Positions 9,581-20,200 of a stretch of DNA of 38,098 nucleotides are shown here, in pieces (position 1 is the stretch's first letter; every line of letters starts with the position of its first letter). Source of the stretch: Candidatus Hydrogenedentota bacterium (lineage in GTDB: Bacteria; Hydrogenedentota; Hydrogenedentia; Hydrogenedentales; CAILVY01). The stretch is taken from positions 1 through 38,098 of the forward strand of contig JAKQOG010000107.1 in assembly GCA_029565395.1 (NCBI GenBank), in the 5' to 3' direction. The translations under genes and the position numbers were made by a program. The notes beneath the pieces were generated by a model that saw only the letters and a list, made by a program, of their open reading frames with translations, was not told where the DNA came from and searched no databases.

Positions 9581-11170
9581 ATGTATCGACGCACACAATT
9601 AATCATGCTGGGATGTGTACTCCTCGGGACGGCAGTGATAGCCGCCTCGGCATACGGCGGCATTCCCCAGCCCGGCCTTATCCTGTATGGAAAGGTCACG
9701 GACGATGGCGGCAATCTCTTGACACAAGGCGATCTGGTATGGACCTTCACCCCTACCGCGGGCGGAGAACCCCTTACCTTGACAGTCACCTTGCACGAAC
9801 TCACGGGTACGGGAGGACCCTACTCCTACCGGATCGTGGTCCCATTGGAGGCGCCGGTGGAAAGCTTTCCCGCCTCGGGGGAGGCGATCCCCGTTGCCAC
9901 GGCATCCGTGGAATATGTGCAGGAGTGCTCTGTCGTCGCCACGAGCATCCAGATCTCGCAAACCGTGATCTTCTCAACAGCGGACATTGGTTCAGCGAAG
10001 CGGGTGGATGTGTGCGCGGACTGCGACATGGTGCTGACGCCTTACCATTCGGCGGATATTGACCGTAACCACCGGTTCAATTTGAGTGAGTTCTTGCGCG
10101 TCGTAGAACTCAACACGGCCACGCTAACCCATGAGTACCATGTGGATAGCAGCACCCTGGACGGGTACTCGGTCGGAGCCGGTAACCGCATCGGCACGCC
10201 GCATTCCGGTGATTACTATGGCGGAGCGGACTGGCGCATCTCCGTTCATGAAATCGTGCGCATGATTGATCTCTTTGCCTCCACGCCAGAACATGCCTAC
10301 AGCCCCGATTCTGCTTCCGAGGACGGATTCCGTAAAGGTTCGGGCGACGTTGCCAAGGGCGCGTCCTCTGCTGCCAAGGCCGGCATTTCCCCGGCTGATA
10401 TCGAGTTTCGCCGCTATGTGCGTGGCGGTGCAATAGGCGCGGGCGCTTCTTTGGAAATTACGGTTATTATTTCCGGAAGCACCTCGGATCCTTTGAGCGC
10501 GGTTGGTCTTTCAGAATACTTGCCTGAAGGCTGGCTGTTTGAGGGCGCGGCGCAAAAGTCTCTGGCGGCCCCCATACCCGGGGCATCGGGCGATCTGGAA
10601 TTTGCCTGGTACCCTGTTCCGCCCCTTCCTTATGAGTTTTCTTATAGGGTGAGTTTTTCCGATCCGGGCAGCGTGCTGGCCGGCATTGAGGCATTAGCAG
10701 GTGAAGGGCTTTACAGAACCAAAACAGGCGAGCATCAGACCCTTGTGCCTGTCGGGTTGTTCGAGGTGGGCCTTGGACTGCAGGATACGGACGGGGACGG
10801 CATTCTGGATGCCGAGGAAACGTTTAGTGATTCCGATGGTGATGGGATTCCCGATCTTGCGGACGTGGACTCTGATAATGATGGCATATCGGATCAGGAA
10901 GAAGCATTCTTTGATGGAGACCCGGACTATAACCCCTATGATCCGATTTACAATCCGGACGGCACTGACACCAATGCGGCTTCTCCGGACTCGGATAATG
11001 ACGGAGTTTTTGACCCGGATGAAATTGAAGACGGCACCAGCCCTGTTGACCCTGAAAGCAAGGCTGGGCCGGTGCCTGCGGCAGGCGGTTTGGGATCGGT
11101 CCTGGCGGCGGGCCTTGTGGCCTTGGCGGGAGTGTTTGGCCTGCGGCGCGCACGGCGTACCGCCCGATAA
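9581..11170 (+). CDS. Surface protein: dockerin-like pair, beta module, TSP3 repeats, sorting signal
   Basis: The 529-residue protein has a signal peptide (1 to about 26, 'AASAYG'). An N-terminal beta domain opens with 'PQPGLILYGKV'. A pair of dockerin-like or EF-hand-like units spans about 156-255: 'DIDRNHRFNLSEFLRVV' and 'WRISVHEIVRMIDLF', each followed by a 'DGY.VGAG' or 'DGFRKGSG' turn. A beta-sandwich-like module (about 275-390; 'LSAVGLSEYLPEGW', 'LEFAWYPVP') is shared with the gene at 24135. Thrombospondin-3-type Ca loops follow (about 402-494; 'DTDGDGILD', 'DSDNDGISD'). The C-terminus is a tripartite sorting signal: 'PVPAAGG', a hydrophobic stretch and 'LRRARR'. This signal belongs to the PEP-/IPTL-/GlyGly-CTERM style of envelope sorting. 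No enzymatic residues were recognised, so a calcium-dependent surface or adaptor role is inferred. It lies 64 bp after the Rhs gene and 74 bp before the giant gene. Confidence 0.85.
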   Translation: MYRRTQLIMLGCVLLGTAVIAASAYGGIPQPGLILYGKVTDDGGNLLTQGDLVWTFTPTAGGEPLTLTVTLHELTGTGGPYSYRIVVPLEAPVESFPASGEAIPVATASVEYVQECSVVATSIQISQTVIFSTADIGSAKRVDVCADCDMVLTPYHSADIDRNHRFNLSEFLRVVELNTATLTHEYHVDSSTLDGYSVGAGNRIGTPHSGDYYGGADWRISVHEIVRMIDLFASTPEHAYSPDSASEDGFRKGSGDVAKGASSAAKAGISPADIEFRRYVRGGAIGAGASLEITVIISGSTSDPLSAVGLSEYLPEGWLFEGAAQKSLAAPIPGASGDLEFAWYPVPPLPYEFSYRVSFSDPGSVLAGIEALAGEGLYRTKTGEHQTLVPVGLFEVGLGLQDTDGDGILDAEETFSDSDGDGIPDLADVDSDNDGISDQEEAFFDGDPDYNPYDPIYNPDGTDTNAASPDSDNDGVFDPDEIEDGTSPVDPESKAGPVPAAGGLGSVLAAGLVALAGVFGLRRARRTAR

Positions 11171-11232
11171 CGCAGACTGGGTGATTGACGGTTAGAACAA
11201 AAAGGTTTAACTGACCTGTAAAACGGAAGACT

Positions 11233-11238
11233 GAGGAA
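11233..11238 (+). promoter_or_regulatory. Ribosome binding site of the giant gene
   Basis: GAGGAA lies 6 bases before ATG 11245. The ATG is followed at once by a clear signal peptide. Confidence 0.6.
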
Positions 11239-11244
11239 CGACAC

Positions 11245-14200
11245 ATGAACGCACAGCATCCCTTCCAAATGGGAACTGCGGCCCGGCGTTTGCCTTGGGC
11301 CTGTGGCCTGATACTCCCCTTGGCGATCTTTCTCGCCGGAGCCGCCCATGCCTTGCCCACGGCAGAAGCAGGTGGACCTTACACCATCAATGAAGGGCAG
11401 CCCCTGAATCTGGATGGCACGGGCAGCTCGGATGGGGGAAATCCGCCGCTAACCTATGACTGGGATTTGGACAACAACGCTTCTTATGGCGACGTGACCG
11501 GAAGCACCCCAAGCGTCCCGTGGAATACCCTCAAAACCTACTTTGATGATGACACGCATACTATCGGGCTGCAAGTCACCGACAGCGTCTTGGCTACCGC
11601 CACGGACACCGCCACCGTCACCATTAACAACTTGGCGCCCACCGCCGAGGCAGGAGGCGACCAGACGATCAACGAAGGGCAAAGCCTCAGCCTCAATGGG
11701 TCGGGATCCTCAGATCCCGGTGGAGACACGCTTACCTACTCCTGGGATCTGAACAACGACACTGTGTTTGGCGATGTGACCGGGGCAACCCCCACCATCG
11801 ACTGGGCAACGTTGAAGACCTTTATCACGGATGGGGCGAATACAGTCACCTTGCAGGTGACGGACACGGGCAACAGCGCCAATTTGTCCGGCACCGATAC
11901 ATTGACGGTCACCATCACTAATTTAGCGCCCACCGCCGATGCGGGAAGCAACCAGACCATCAATGAAGGGCAAAGCCTCAGCCTCGATGGATCGGGATCT
12001 TCGGATCCCGGTGGAGACACGCTTACCTACTCCTGGGATTTGAACAACGACACTGTGTTTGGCGATGTGACCGGGGCAACCCCCACCATCGACTGGGCAA
12101 CGCTGAAGACCTTCATCACGGATGGGGCGAATACCGTCACCTTGCAGGTGACGGACACGGGCAACAGCGCCAATTTGTCCGGCACCGATACAATTACGGT
12201 TACGATTGACAACCTTAAGCCCACGGCGGAAGCAGATGGGCCCTACACCATCGACGAAGGCCAAATTCTGAATCTGGATGCTTCGGGTTCGACGGACCCC
12301 GGAGGGGACGTGCTCGCGTATACATGGGATTTCGACAATAACGGCAGTTATGGTGACGCCACGGGCGAAACCCCTGCGGTGGATTGGGCCACGCTCTCGG
12401 CCCATATTACGGATGGCACACACACCATTCGCCTGCAGGTAACCGACACGGGCAACAGTTCCAATAAGACTGACACGGACACGGCTACGGTGACGATAAA
12501 CAATCTGGCGCCCACGGCAGATCCGGGCGGGCCATATGCCATTGATGAAGGACAAACGCTGGATCTGGATGGTTCGGGGTCAACGGACCCCGGCGGCGAT
12601 TCCCTCTCCTATACATGGGACCTTGATGCCAACGGCACCTTCGGTGATGTGACCGGCGCAACCCCGTCGGTAGACTGGACCACGCTCAAAAACTTCATCA
12701 CGGATGACGTGAACACCATCTACCTGCGGGTGACGGACACCGGCAATGACACTAACATGTCCAATACCGTCTCCACCACCGTGACCATCACCAATCTCGC
12801 GCCCAATGCTGAGTCAGGCGGTCCCTACACTATTAACGAGGGTCAGACGCTTAATTTGGATGCATCCGCTTCAAGCGATCCCGGCGGGGATGTTCTCACC
12901 TTTGGATGGGATCTCAATCAAGACAGTGTATTCGATGATGTAACCACCGCCACGCCTTCGATCCCGTGGTCAACCCTGATAACGTATTTCGATGATGGTG
13001 TCAACAACATCATATTACAGGTGACCGATACCGGCAACACACAAAATAAGATTCGTTACGCGTTCACCACGGTGACCATCAATAACCTTGCACCGGTATC
13101 AGATCCCGGCGGCCCCTATGCCATTGATGAGGGCCAGCCCCTTGCGCTGGATGCTTCCGGATCAAGCGATCCCGGTGGCGACGTGTTGTCTTACACATGG
13201 GACCTGAATAACGATGGCGCATTCGACGATGTAACGGGTGAGACACCGGCAGTTGCGTGGGCCACCCTGGCCACCTTTATCACCGATGGCGTGAACACCA
13301 TTGTCTTGAAAGTTACGGACTCGGGCAATAGCACTAACCTCGATGCCTCCACAACAACTACGGTCACCATCACGAATCATGCCCCGGTGTCCGATGCCGG
13401 CGGCCCCTATACCATCGATGAGGGCGCCACACTGGATCTCGATGCCTCGGCGTCAACGGATCCTGGCGGGGATACGATGTTTTTCACCTGGGATCTCAAC
13501 AATGACACCGTGTATGACGATGTCATTGGGGAAACGCCATCCGTTCCCTGGGTGGTGTTAAAAACCTTCTTCGATCAGGGAACCAACACTATCCGGGTGC
13601 GGGTCACCGATTCCGGGAATGCCGTAAACTTGAATACGGTGGACGCCACCTCCGTTACCATTATTGAGTTGCCTCCGGTGGGCGTGGATGATGCCTACAC
13701 CACCGATGAGGACTCTGTTCTTGGGGTGGTGGCCCCCGGTGTCCTGGACAATGACTCCGATCCGGGCGGTGATCCCATAATGGTCGATGTCGGAAGTTCT
13801 GATACCACAAGCGCCGACGGGGTGACAGTCGTACTTTATGACGACGGCAGTTTTGCTTATGATCCGCGCAGTACGGCCGTGTTCAATGCGCTTCCTGCGG
13901 GGGCTTCCCGGGATGATACCTTCCAATACACGGTGGAAGACGCTGACGGCTCCGGTACCGCAATGGTCACGATTACCGTGAACGGCGTAAATGACGCCCC
14001 TCTTTTGGATGACACGGGCGACATGGTTCTCGATCCCATTGATGAGGATAACGTGGATTCGCCTGGCACGTTGGTCAGTGATTTGCTTACAAGCGGTCTT
14101 CCCGATCCAATTACGGATGTCGATACGGGAAATCCTGAAGGGATTGCCGTTACTGAAATCGACATAGCGAGCGGCGCGTGGGAATACCGGTTGAGTGGCT

Positions 14201-17200
14201 CGGCAACATGGGAGTCATTCGGCCTGATTTCTCCCGCCAATGCGTTGATGCTGCGGCCCGAGGATCGTGTGCGGTTTGTGCCAAATGCCAATTTTAACGG
14301 CACAGTGGATCCCGCCATTACGTTCCGGGCTTGGGACCAATCCGCCGGAACCCCCGGAGCCAACGCCGATGCCACCACAAATGGCCTTGATACGCCGTTC
14401 AGCACCGCGACGGACACCGCAAGCATGGTGGTCAATCCCGTGAATGATCCGCCGGTCATTGTGGACGATGTGGTTAGCACCAACGAAGAAACACCGTTGG
14501 ATATTGATGTGCTTGCCAACGATACGGACGTCGAGGGACTTGACCCGGCCACCGTTTTTGTGACGGTTGAACCTCTGCACGGTTCCACGGGCGTTCTTAT
14601 CACCGGCGCGATCACCTATATACCGGACACGGATTACTCCGGCCCCGACAGCTTTGTGTACCGCGTGCGGGATATTGGCGACAATGGCGCGCCGCCCCTT
14701 CTTGATTCAGCGACGGTCAATATTACGGTTGACGCCACGAATGACCCGCCGCATGCGGTAGACGATGTATCGGCAACGCGCGCCGGGGTTTCCGTCACAA
14801 TCAATGTTTTGGCCAACGACAGCGACGTGGAAACCGAATTGGATCCCAATGTGACGGTGGTTGTGGATCCCACAGGGGGTGTAATTGAAAGTATAGATCC
14901 TGCCACGGGATTCATCACCTATCGGCCCAATGAGGATTTCCAGGGTATCGACCAGTTCACCTATCGCGTGTTTGACCAGGGACTTCCTTTGCCCGCATTG
15001 TCCGCCGACGCGAATGTACGGGTCGCGGTCAGCCAGACCGAGATTGTCGTTGACACCCTCGATGATAATGACGATGGCGTTTACAACGCAGGCGAATTTT
15101 CGTTGCGGGAGGCCTTCAATTTTATTGCCGACAGTGGCACCATCCAATTCGATCCCGCCCTCTTTACCCCTGGCGCCATGGCAACGATCAACCTCACGCT
15201 GGGCGAACTGGTGGCGGCGCGTGAATTCGCGATTGCCGGTCCTGGCGCCGGCCAGTTGGAGATAAGCGCCGACCAGGCCTCTCGTGTCATTGCGGTTACG
15301 GGGGGAACGCTGACCATTTCAGGGATTACGTTGACGCGGGGCCGGGTTCAGGATACCTTGGGGGGGGGGATCCATGTGGCGGCCACAGCAGGATTGATCC
15401 TCGACGGCAGCATTGTCTCTGAATGCACGGTTGAAGATACCAACGGCACGGCCGACGACCTCGGCGGCGGCATTGGTTGTGAAGGCGCATTGCAGATAAC
15501 CAACTCGACGATTGCCAACAACACGGCAGGCGCTTTTGGCGGGGGTATTTACAGCGCCGGGCCGCTGGAAATCCTTAACACGACCATTTCCGGCAACACC
15601 GCGGTCACCGAAGATGGCGGCGGCATACACATGGAAGACGGCACAGGTGAGCTTGTTCATGTCACCATCACCGGCAATTCTGCGGAAACGGGCGGTGGAC
15701 TCAACAAGGTGGCCGGCGCCCTCTCCATCGGTAACAGCATACTTGCCGGAAACGTAGCCTTGTCCGCGGGGAACGACGCCGCCGGTATTGTGACGAGCCT
15801 GGGCAACAATCTGGTTCAGGATATCGAAGGAAGTGAGACGTGGTTGTCGACAGATCTGATTGGCATATCCGCCGAAACGGTTCTCGAGACGGCCCTCAAT
15901 GCAAATGGCGGAACTACGCCTACGCATGCTTTGCTGGGGGATAGCCCTGCCATTGATGCGGGCAATGATCTCAATGCCTCGAATGCCGGTTTGACCACCG
16001 ACCAGCGTGGTCTGGATCGCTTTGTGGGAACGGCGGATATCGGGGCCTATGAAGTGCGCCGATTCCTCGTTGATCTTCAGACGGACGAGAATGACGCGGA
16101 TCTTTCGGCAGGCGACCTGTCCTTGCGAGAGGCAGTCGATGCCACATTGCCCGGCGATATCATCGAGTTCGGTTTCACGGGAGAAATTGTATTAGATCCG
16201 CTGCTCGGCGAAATTCTCATCGATAATGGCTTGGCGTTAGTGGGTCCTGGCGCCGGACAATTGTCTATTAGCGGGGGCAACGCCATTTCTATACTGTATA
16301 TTCCGTCAACCGATGCCCAGGCTGTGTTCGCAGGAGTGACATTGAGAGACGCCTACGATACCGTTGCCCCGGCGGGAGATGGACGCGGCGGCCCTGCGCT
16401 CTTCAGCTTTGGCACGGTCCGGATGACGGAGTGTGTGCTAATTGGAAATCAGTCTGATGTACTGGACGGGGGTGCAATCCAGAACCGCGGCGCCATGACA
16501 TTGACGCGTTGTGTGCTTCAGGACAATATGGCCTCCAATCTTGGTGGCGCCATTGCCAATTGGGGCGGCACATTGACGCTTCTACAGTGCACCTTGAGCA
16601 ACAATCAGACGGAACAACTTGGCGGCGCATTGATGAACCTGCTCAATGGTGTTGTGACGGTGCGCGACAGCACGTTTGAGTCGAACCACGCGTATGTTTC
16701 GGGAGCGTTGCATAACTCTGTCAATGGCACGGTGACGGTGCTGAACAGTTCTTTTATCGACAATGCGGCCGCCTCCGATGGCGGCGCGATGCTCAACGCC
16801 GGGACCTTACATATGATCAACAGCACTCTCTCCGGGAATCGTGCTGAACGGCATGGCGGCGGCTTGCATCAGAATGGAAGCAACGCAACTCTTGTCAACT
16901 GTACCCTCACAAACAATCTGGCCGATGCAGGCGATACAGGTTTCGGAGAGGGGGGCGGCATCAACAGCGCCAGCGGATCGGTCACGCTTCATAACACGGT
17001 GGTTGCGGGTAACTTCGACACCGTGGACAACCTGGGATCCGGGAACATACACCCCGACATTTCCGGAAATGTGGCTACGCTTGGAAGCAATCTGCTCGGA
17101 AACCGCAATGGCGCCGTGGGTATCACAGATGGGGTGAATGGCGATCATGCCGGTACTGGCACCCAGCCTATTGATCCGGCTCTCGGCCCACTGGCGAATT

Positions 17201-20200
17201 ATGGCGGTGTGGTAAGCGTGCACATACCCCGCGTGCAGAGCCCGCTTATTGACCAGGGGGATAATGACGCCATTACTTCGCCTCCTTTCGACGCACCCCC
17301 GGTCTATGACCAGCGCGGGATCGGGTTTGATCGCGTGGTGGATGGCGACGGTGATGAGGAAGCAATCGTGGATATCGGCGCGGTCGAATACATACCCACC
17401 CAACCCGTGTTTACCTCGTCCGCCATTACGGATGCCACCGAAGACACGCTTTATGAATATAGTATAACGTTAAGCGACCAGGATCTTGATGAAGTCTTTA
17501 GTATTACCGCGCCGACACTGCCCTACTGGCTTACCTTCACGGACAACGGAGACGGCACGGCCCTCCTCACGGGAACACCGGGTAATGAGGAAGTATCCCC
17601 TTACTTTGACGTGCGCGATTATGATGTCGTGATTCAAGTGACGGATTGGGCGAATCAGACAGTTTCACAGGTGTTTACCCTCACGCTTGCCGGGGTCAAT
17701 GACGCGCCGGTGACGGTGGATGATACAGGGGATACTGCCGAAGACACCCCAATTATCATCCCCGTGCTAAACAATGACAGTGATATTGATGGTGATCTTG
17801 TTCCTGCCTCCGTCATGATCACCAGCGGCCCAGCCAACGGTTTGGCTACCATCAACCCGGAAACAGGTGAAATTACCTACACGCCCAACCTCCATTACAA
17901 CGGCGGCGACAGCTTTGTCTATCAGGTTACGGACGACGGCACCCCCGAGCCCTTTCTTTCCACGAGCGCAACGGTGACACTGACGATTGCCGCGGTGAAT
18001 GATCCCCCCGTTACGATGGAAGATGCGGGAGAGTGTTTTGAAGACGACGTTGTCACGGTGGATGTATTGGCCAATGACAGTGATGTCGATGGCAATCTTG
18101 TGCCCGGCACGGTTTCCGTGACGGAAGGGCCGGCGAACGGGACGGTTAGTATTGATCCTGCGACGGGGGCCATCACCTATACACCGAACCATGACTTCAA
18201 TGGAACGGATAGTTTTATTTACAGCGTCACAGACGATGGCAGTCCGTTGCCGGCGGAATCCGCCACCGCTTCTGTTGCTCTGACGGTTCTTGCCATTAAC
18301 GACCCGCCCGCCACTGTGGACGACACAGCCGCCACGGACGAAGATGTTCCGATCGTGGTGCCTGTGCTTCTCAACGATACGGACGTGGATGGCGCCATCT
18401 TGCCCGATTCGGTCGTCGTGACGGAGTTCCCGGATCATGGCGCGGTGAGCATTAATCCTGCCACCGGCGATGTTACCTATACCCCGAATCTCAACTATAA
18501 CGGCCCCGATAGTTTCGTGTATGAAGTTTCGGATGATGGCAGCCCGCAACCCGCGACAGTTTCCTTTGCCACCGTCAACCTCACGGTAAATGCTATCAAT
18601 GATCCACCCGCCGCCATGGACGATGCAGCAGTAACCAATGAAGACGAACCGGTCGTGGTCAATGTGTTGGAGAATGACACGGATGTGGACGGCAATCTTG
18701 TGCCCAGTACGGTTGTGGTCGTTCAAACACCGGCCAATGGAACCGCCACCGTCGAACCCGCAACGGGAACCATTACGTATACCCCGAATTTGAATTTCAA
18801 CGGGGCGGATAGTTTCACATACAGCGTCACCGACGATGGCGCGCCGCTGCCGGAAGCCTCTTCCGTCGCGGCAGTGCAGATCACCGTTATACCAGTGAAC
18901 GATCCACCGATAGTGACGGACGATACGCTGACTACGGAGGAAGACACACCGGGCACCGTGCTGGTATTGACGAATGACAGCGACGTGGACGGCGATCTCC
19001 TGCCGGACACCGTCTTGATAACCGTCCTGCCTGAGCATGGCTCCACTACGGTGGTAGCCGAGACGGGGGCGGTGATCTACACACCGGCGCTGAACTACAA
19101 CGGCACGGATGCTTTTACCTATCAAGTGACGGACAATGGTTCTCCTCTCCCGGCGCAGACCACGGCGGGAACCGTGACCGTCACGATCCTCGCGATCAAC
19201 GACGCGCCGCATACGCTCGCCGACACCGCTTCCACCAATGAGGACACACCGGCGGTGATTCCAGTGCTGGACAACGACAGCGATGTGGATGGCAATCTTG
19301 TGCCAGACAGTGTCGCCATTACCACGCCGCCTCAACACGGCGCCACGAGTATCGATCCGAATACCGGCGCCATTACGTATACGCCCAACCTGAACTACAA
19401 CGGACCGGACGCCTTTGTCTACAGCGTTACGGATGATGGCAGCCCCTTGCCCGCGATGACCTCCACGGCCTCTGTGGCCATAGACATACTGGCGGTGAAT
19501 GATCCGCCTGCGGTGAGCGATGATGCGGCTGTTACATTGGAAGATGAGTCTGTTGTGGTGAATGTGCTTGGAAATGATTCCGATGTGGATGGCAATCTCG
19601 TGCCGGCCAGCGTTGCCATAACCGCTCCGCCGGCAAACGGGACAACCAGTGTCAATCCTGTCACGGGAGCGGTGACCTATACGCCTAACCTCAACTGGCA
19701 CGGAACCGACAGTTTCACCTACAGGGTCACCGACGATGGCGCGCCGCTGCCGTCCGAAAGCACCACCGGCTTGGTTACCATCACGGTTAATGCCGTCAAT
19801 GATGCGCCGGCAACGGTTGCCGATTCCGCAAATACCGACGAGGATACACCGGTGACCGTTGATGTCCTTGCAAACGACAGCGACGTCGATGGCGCACTCG
19901 TCGCCGAATCCGTCGTGGTGACTCAGCCGCCGCAACACGGCGCCGCTGTGGTCAATCCGGCCACGGGCGCCATCACATACACCCCGGCGGCGAATTACAA
20001 CGGGAACGATGCCTTCGAGTATCAGGTGACCGATGATGGATCACCGTTGCCCGCCCAAAGCTCCCTGGCCACTGTTACATTGATCATTAACGCCATTAAT
20101 GATCCGCCTGATGCGCGCACGGACAGCGCCAACACGGAGGAAGATACTCCGGTTGTGATAGATGTTCTTGCGAACGACGAAGATGTGGATGGCAACCTGG

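Noticed and set aside
15360..15372. Run of nine G bases in the giant gene as a phase-variation or frameshift site
   Set aside because: The frame reads through correctly into the beta-helix on both sides; Gly-rich turns naturally give G runs, and one tract is no evidence of slippage.
17767..19938. A 723-codon open frame on the minus strand within the giant gene
   Set aside because: It lies antisense to the ten exact 300-bp repeats. Since units keep the same frame and composition, an antisense frame free of stops in one unit stays free in all. Its translation is repetitive, Arg/His/Ile-rich and has no signal or domain.
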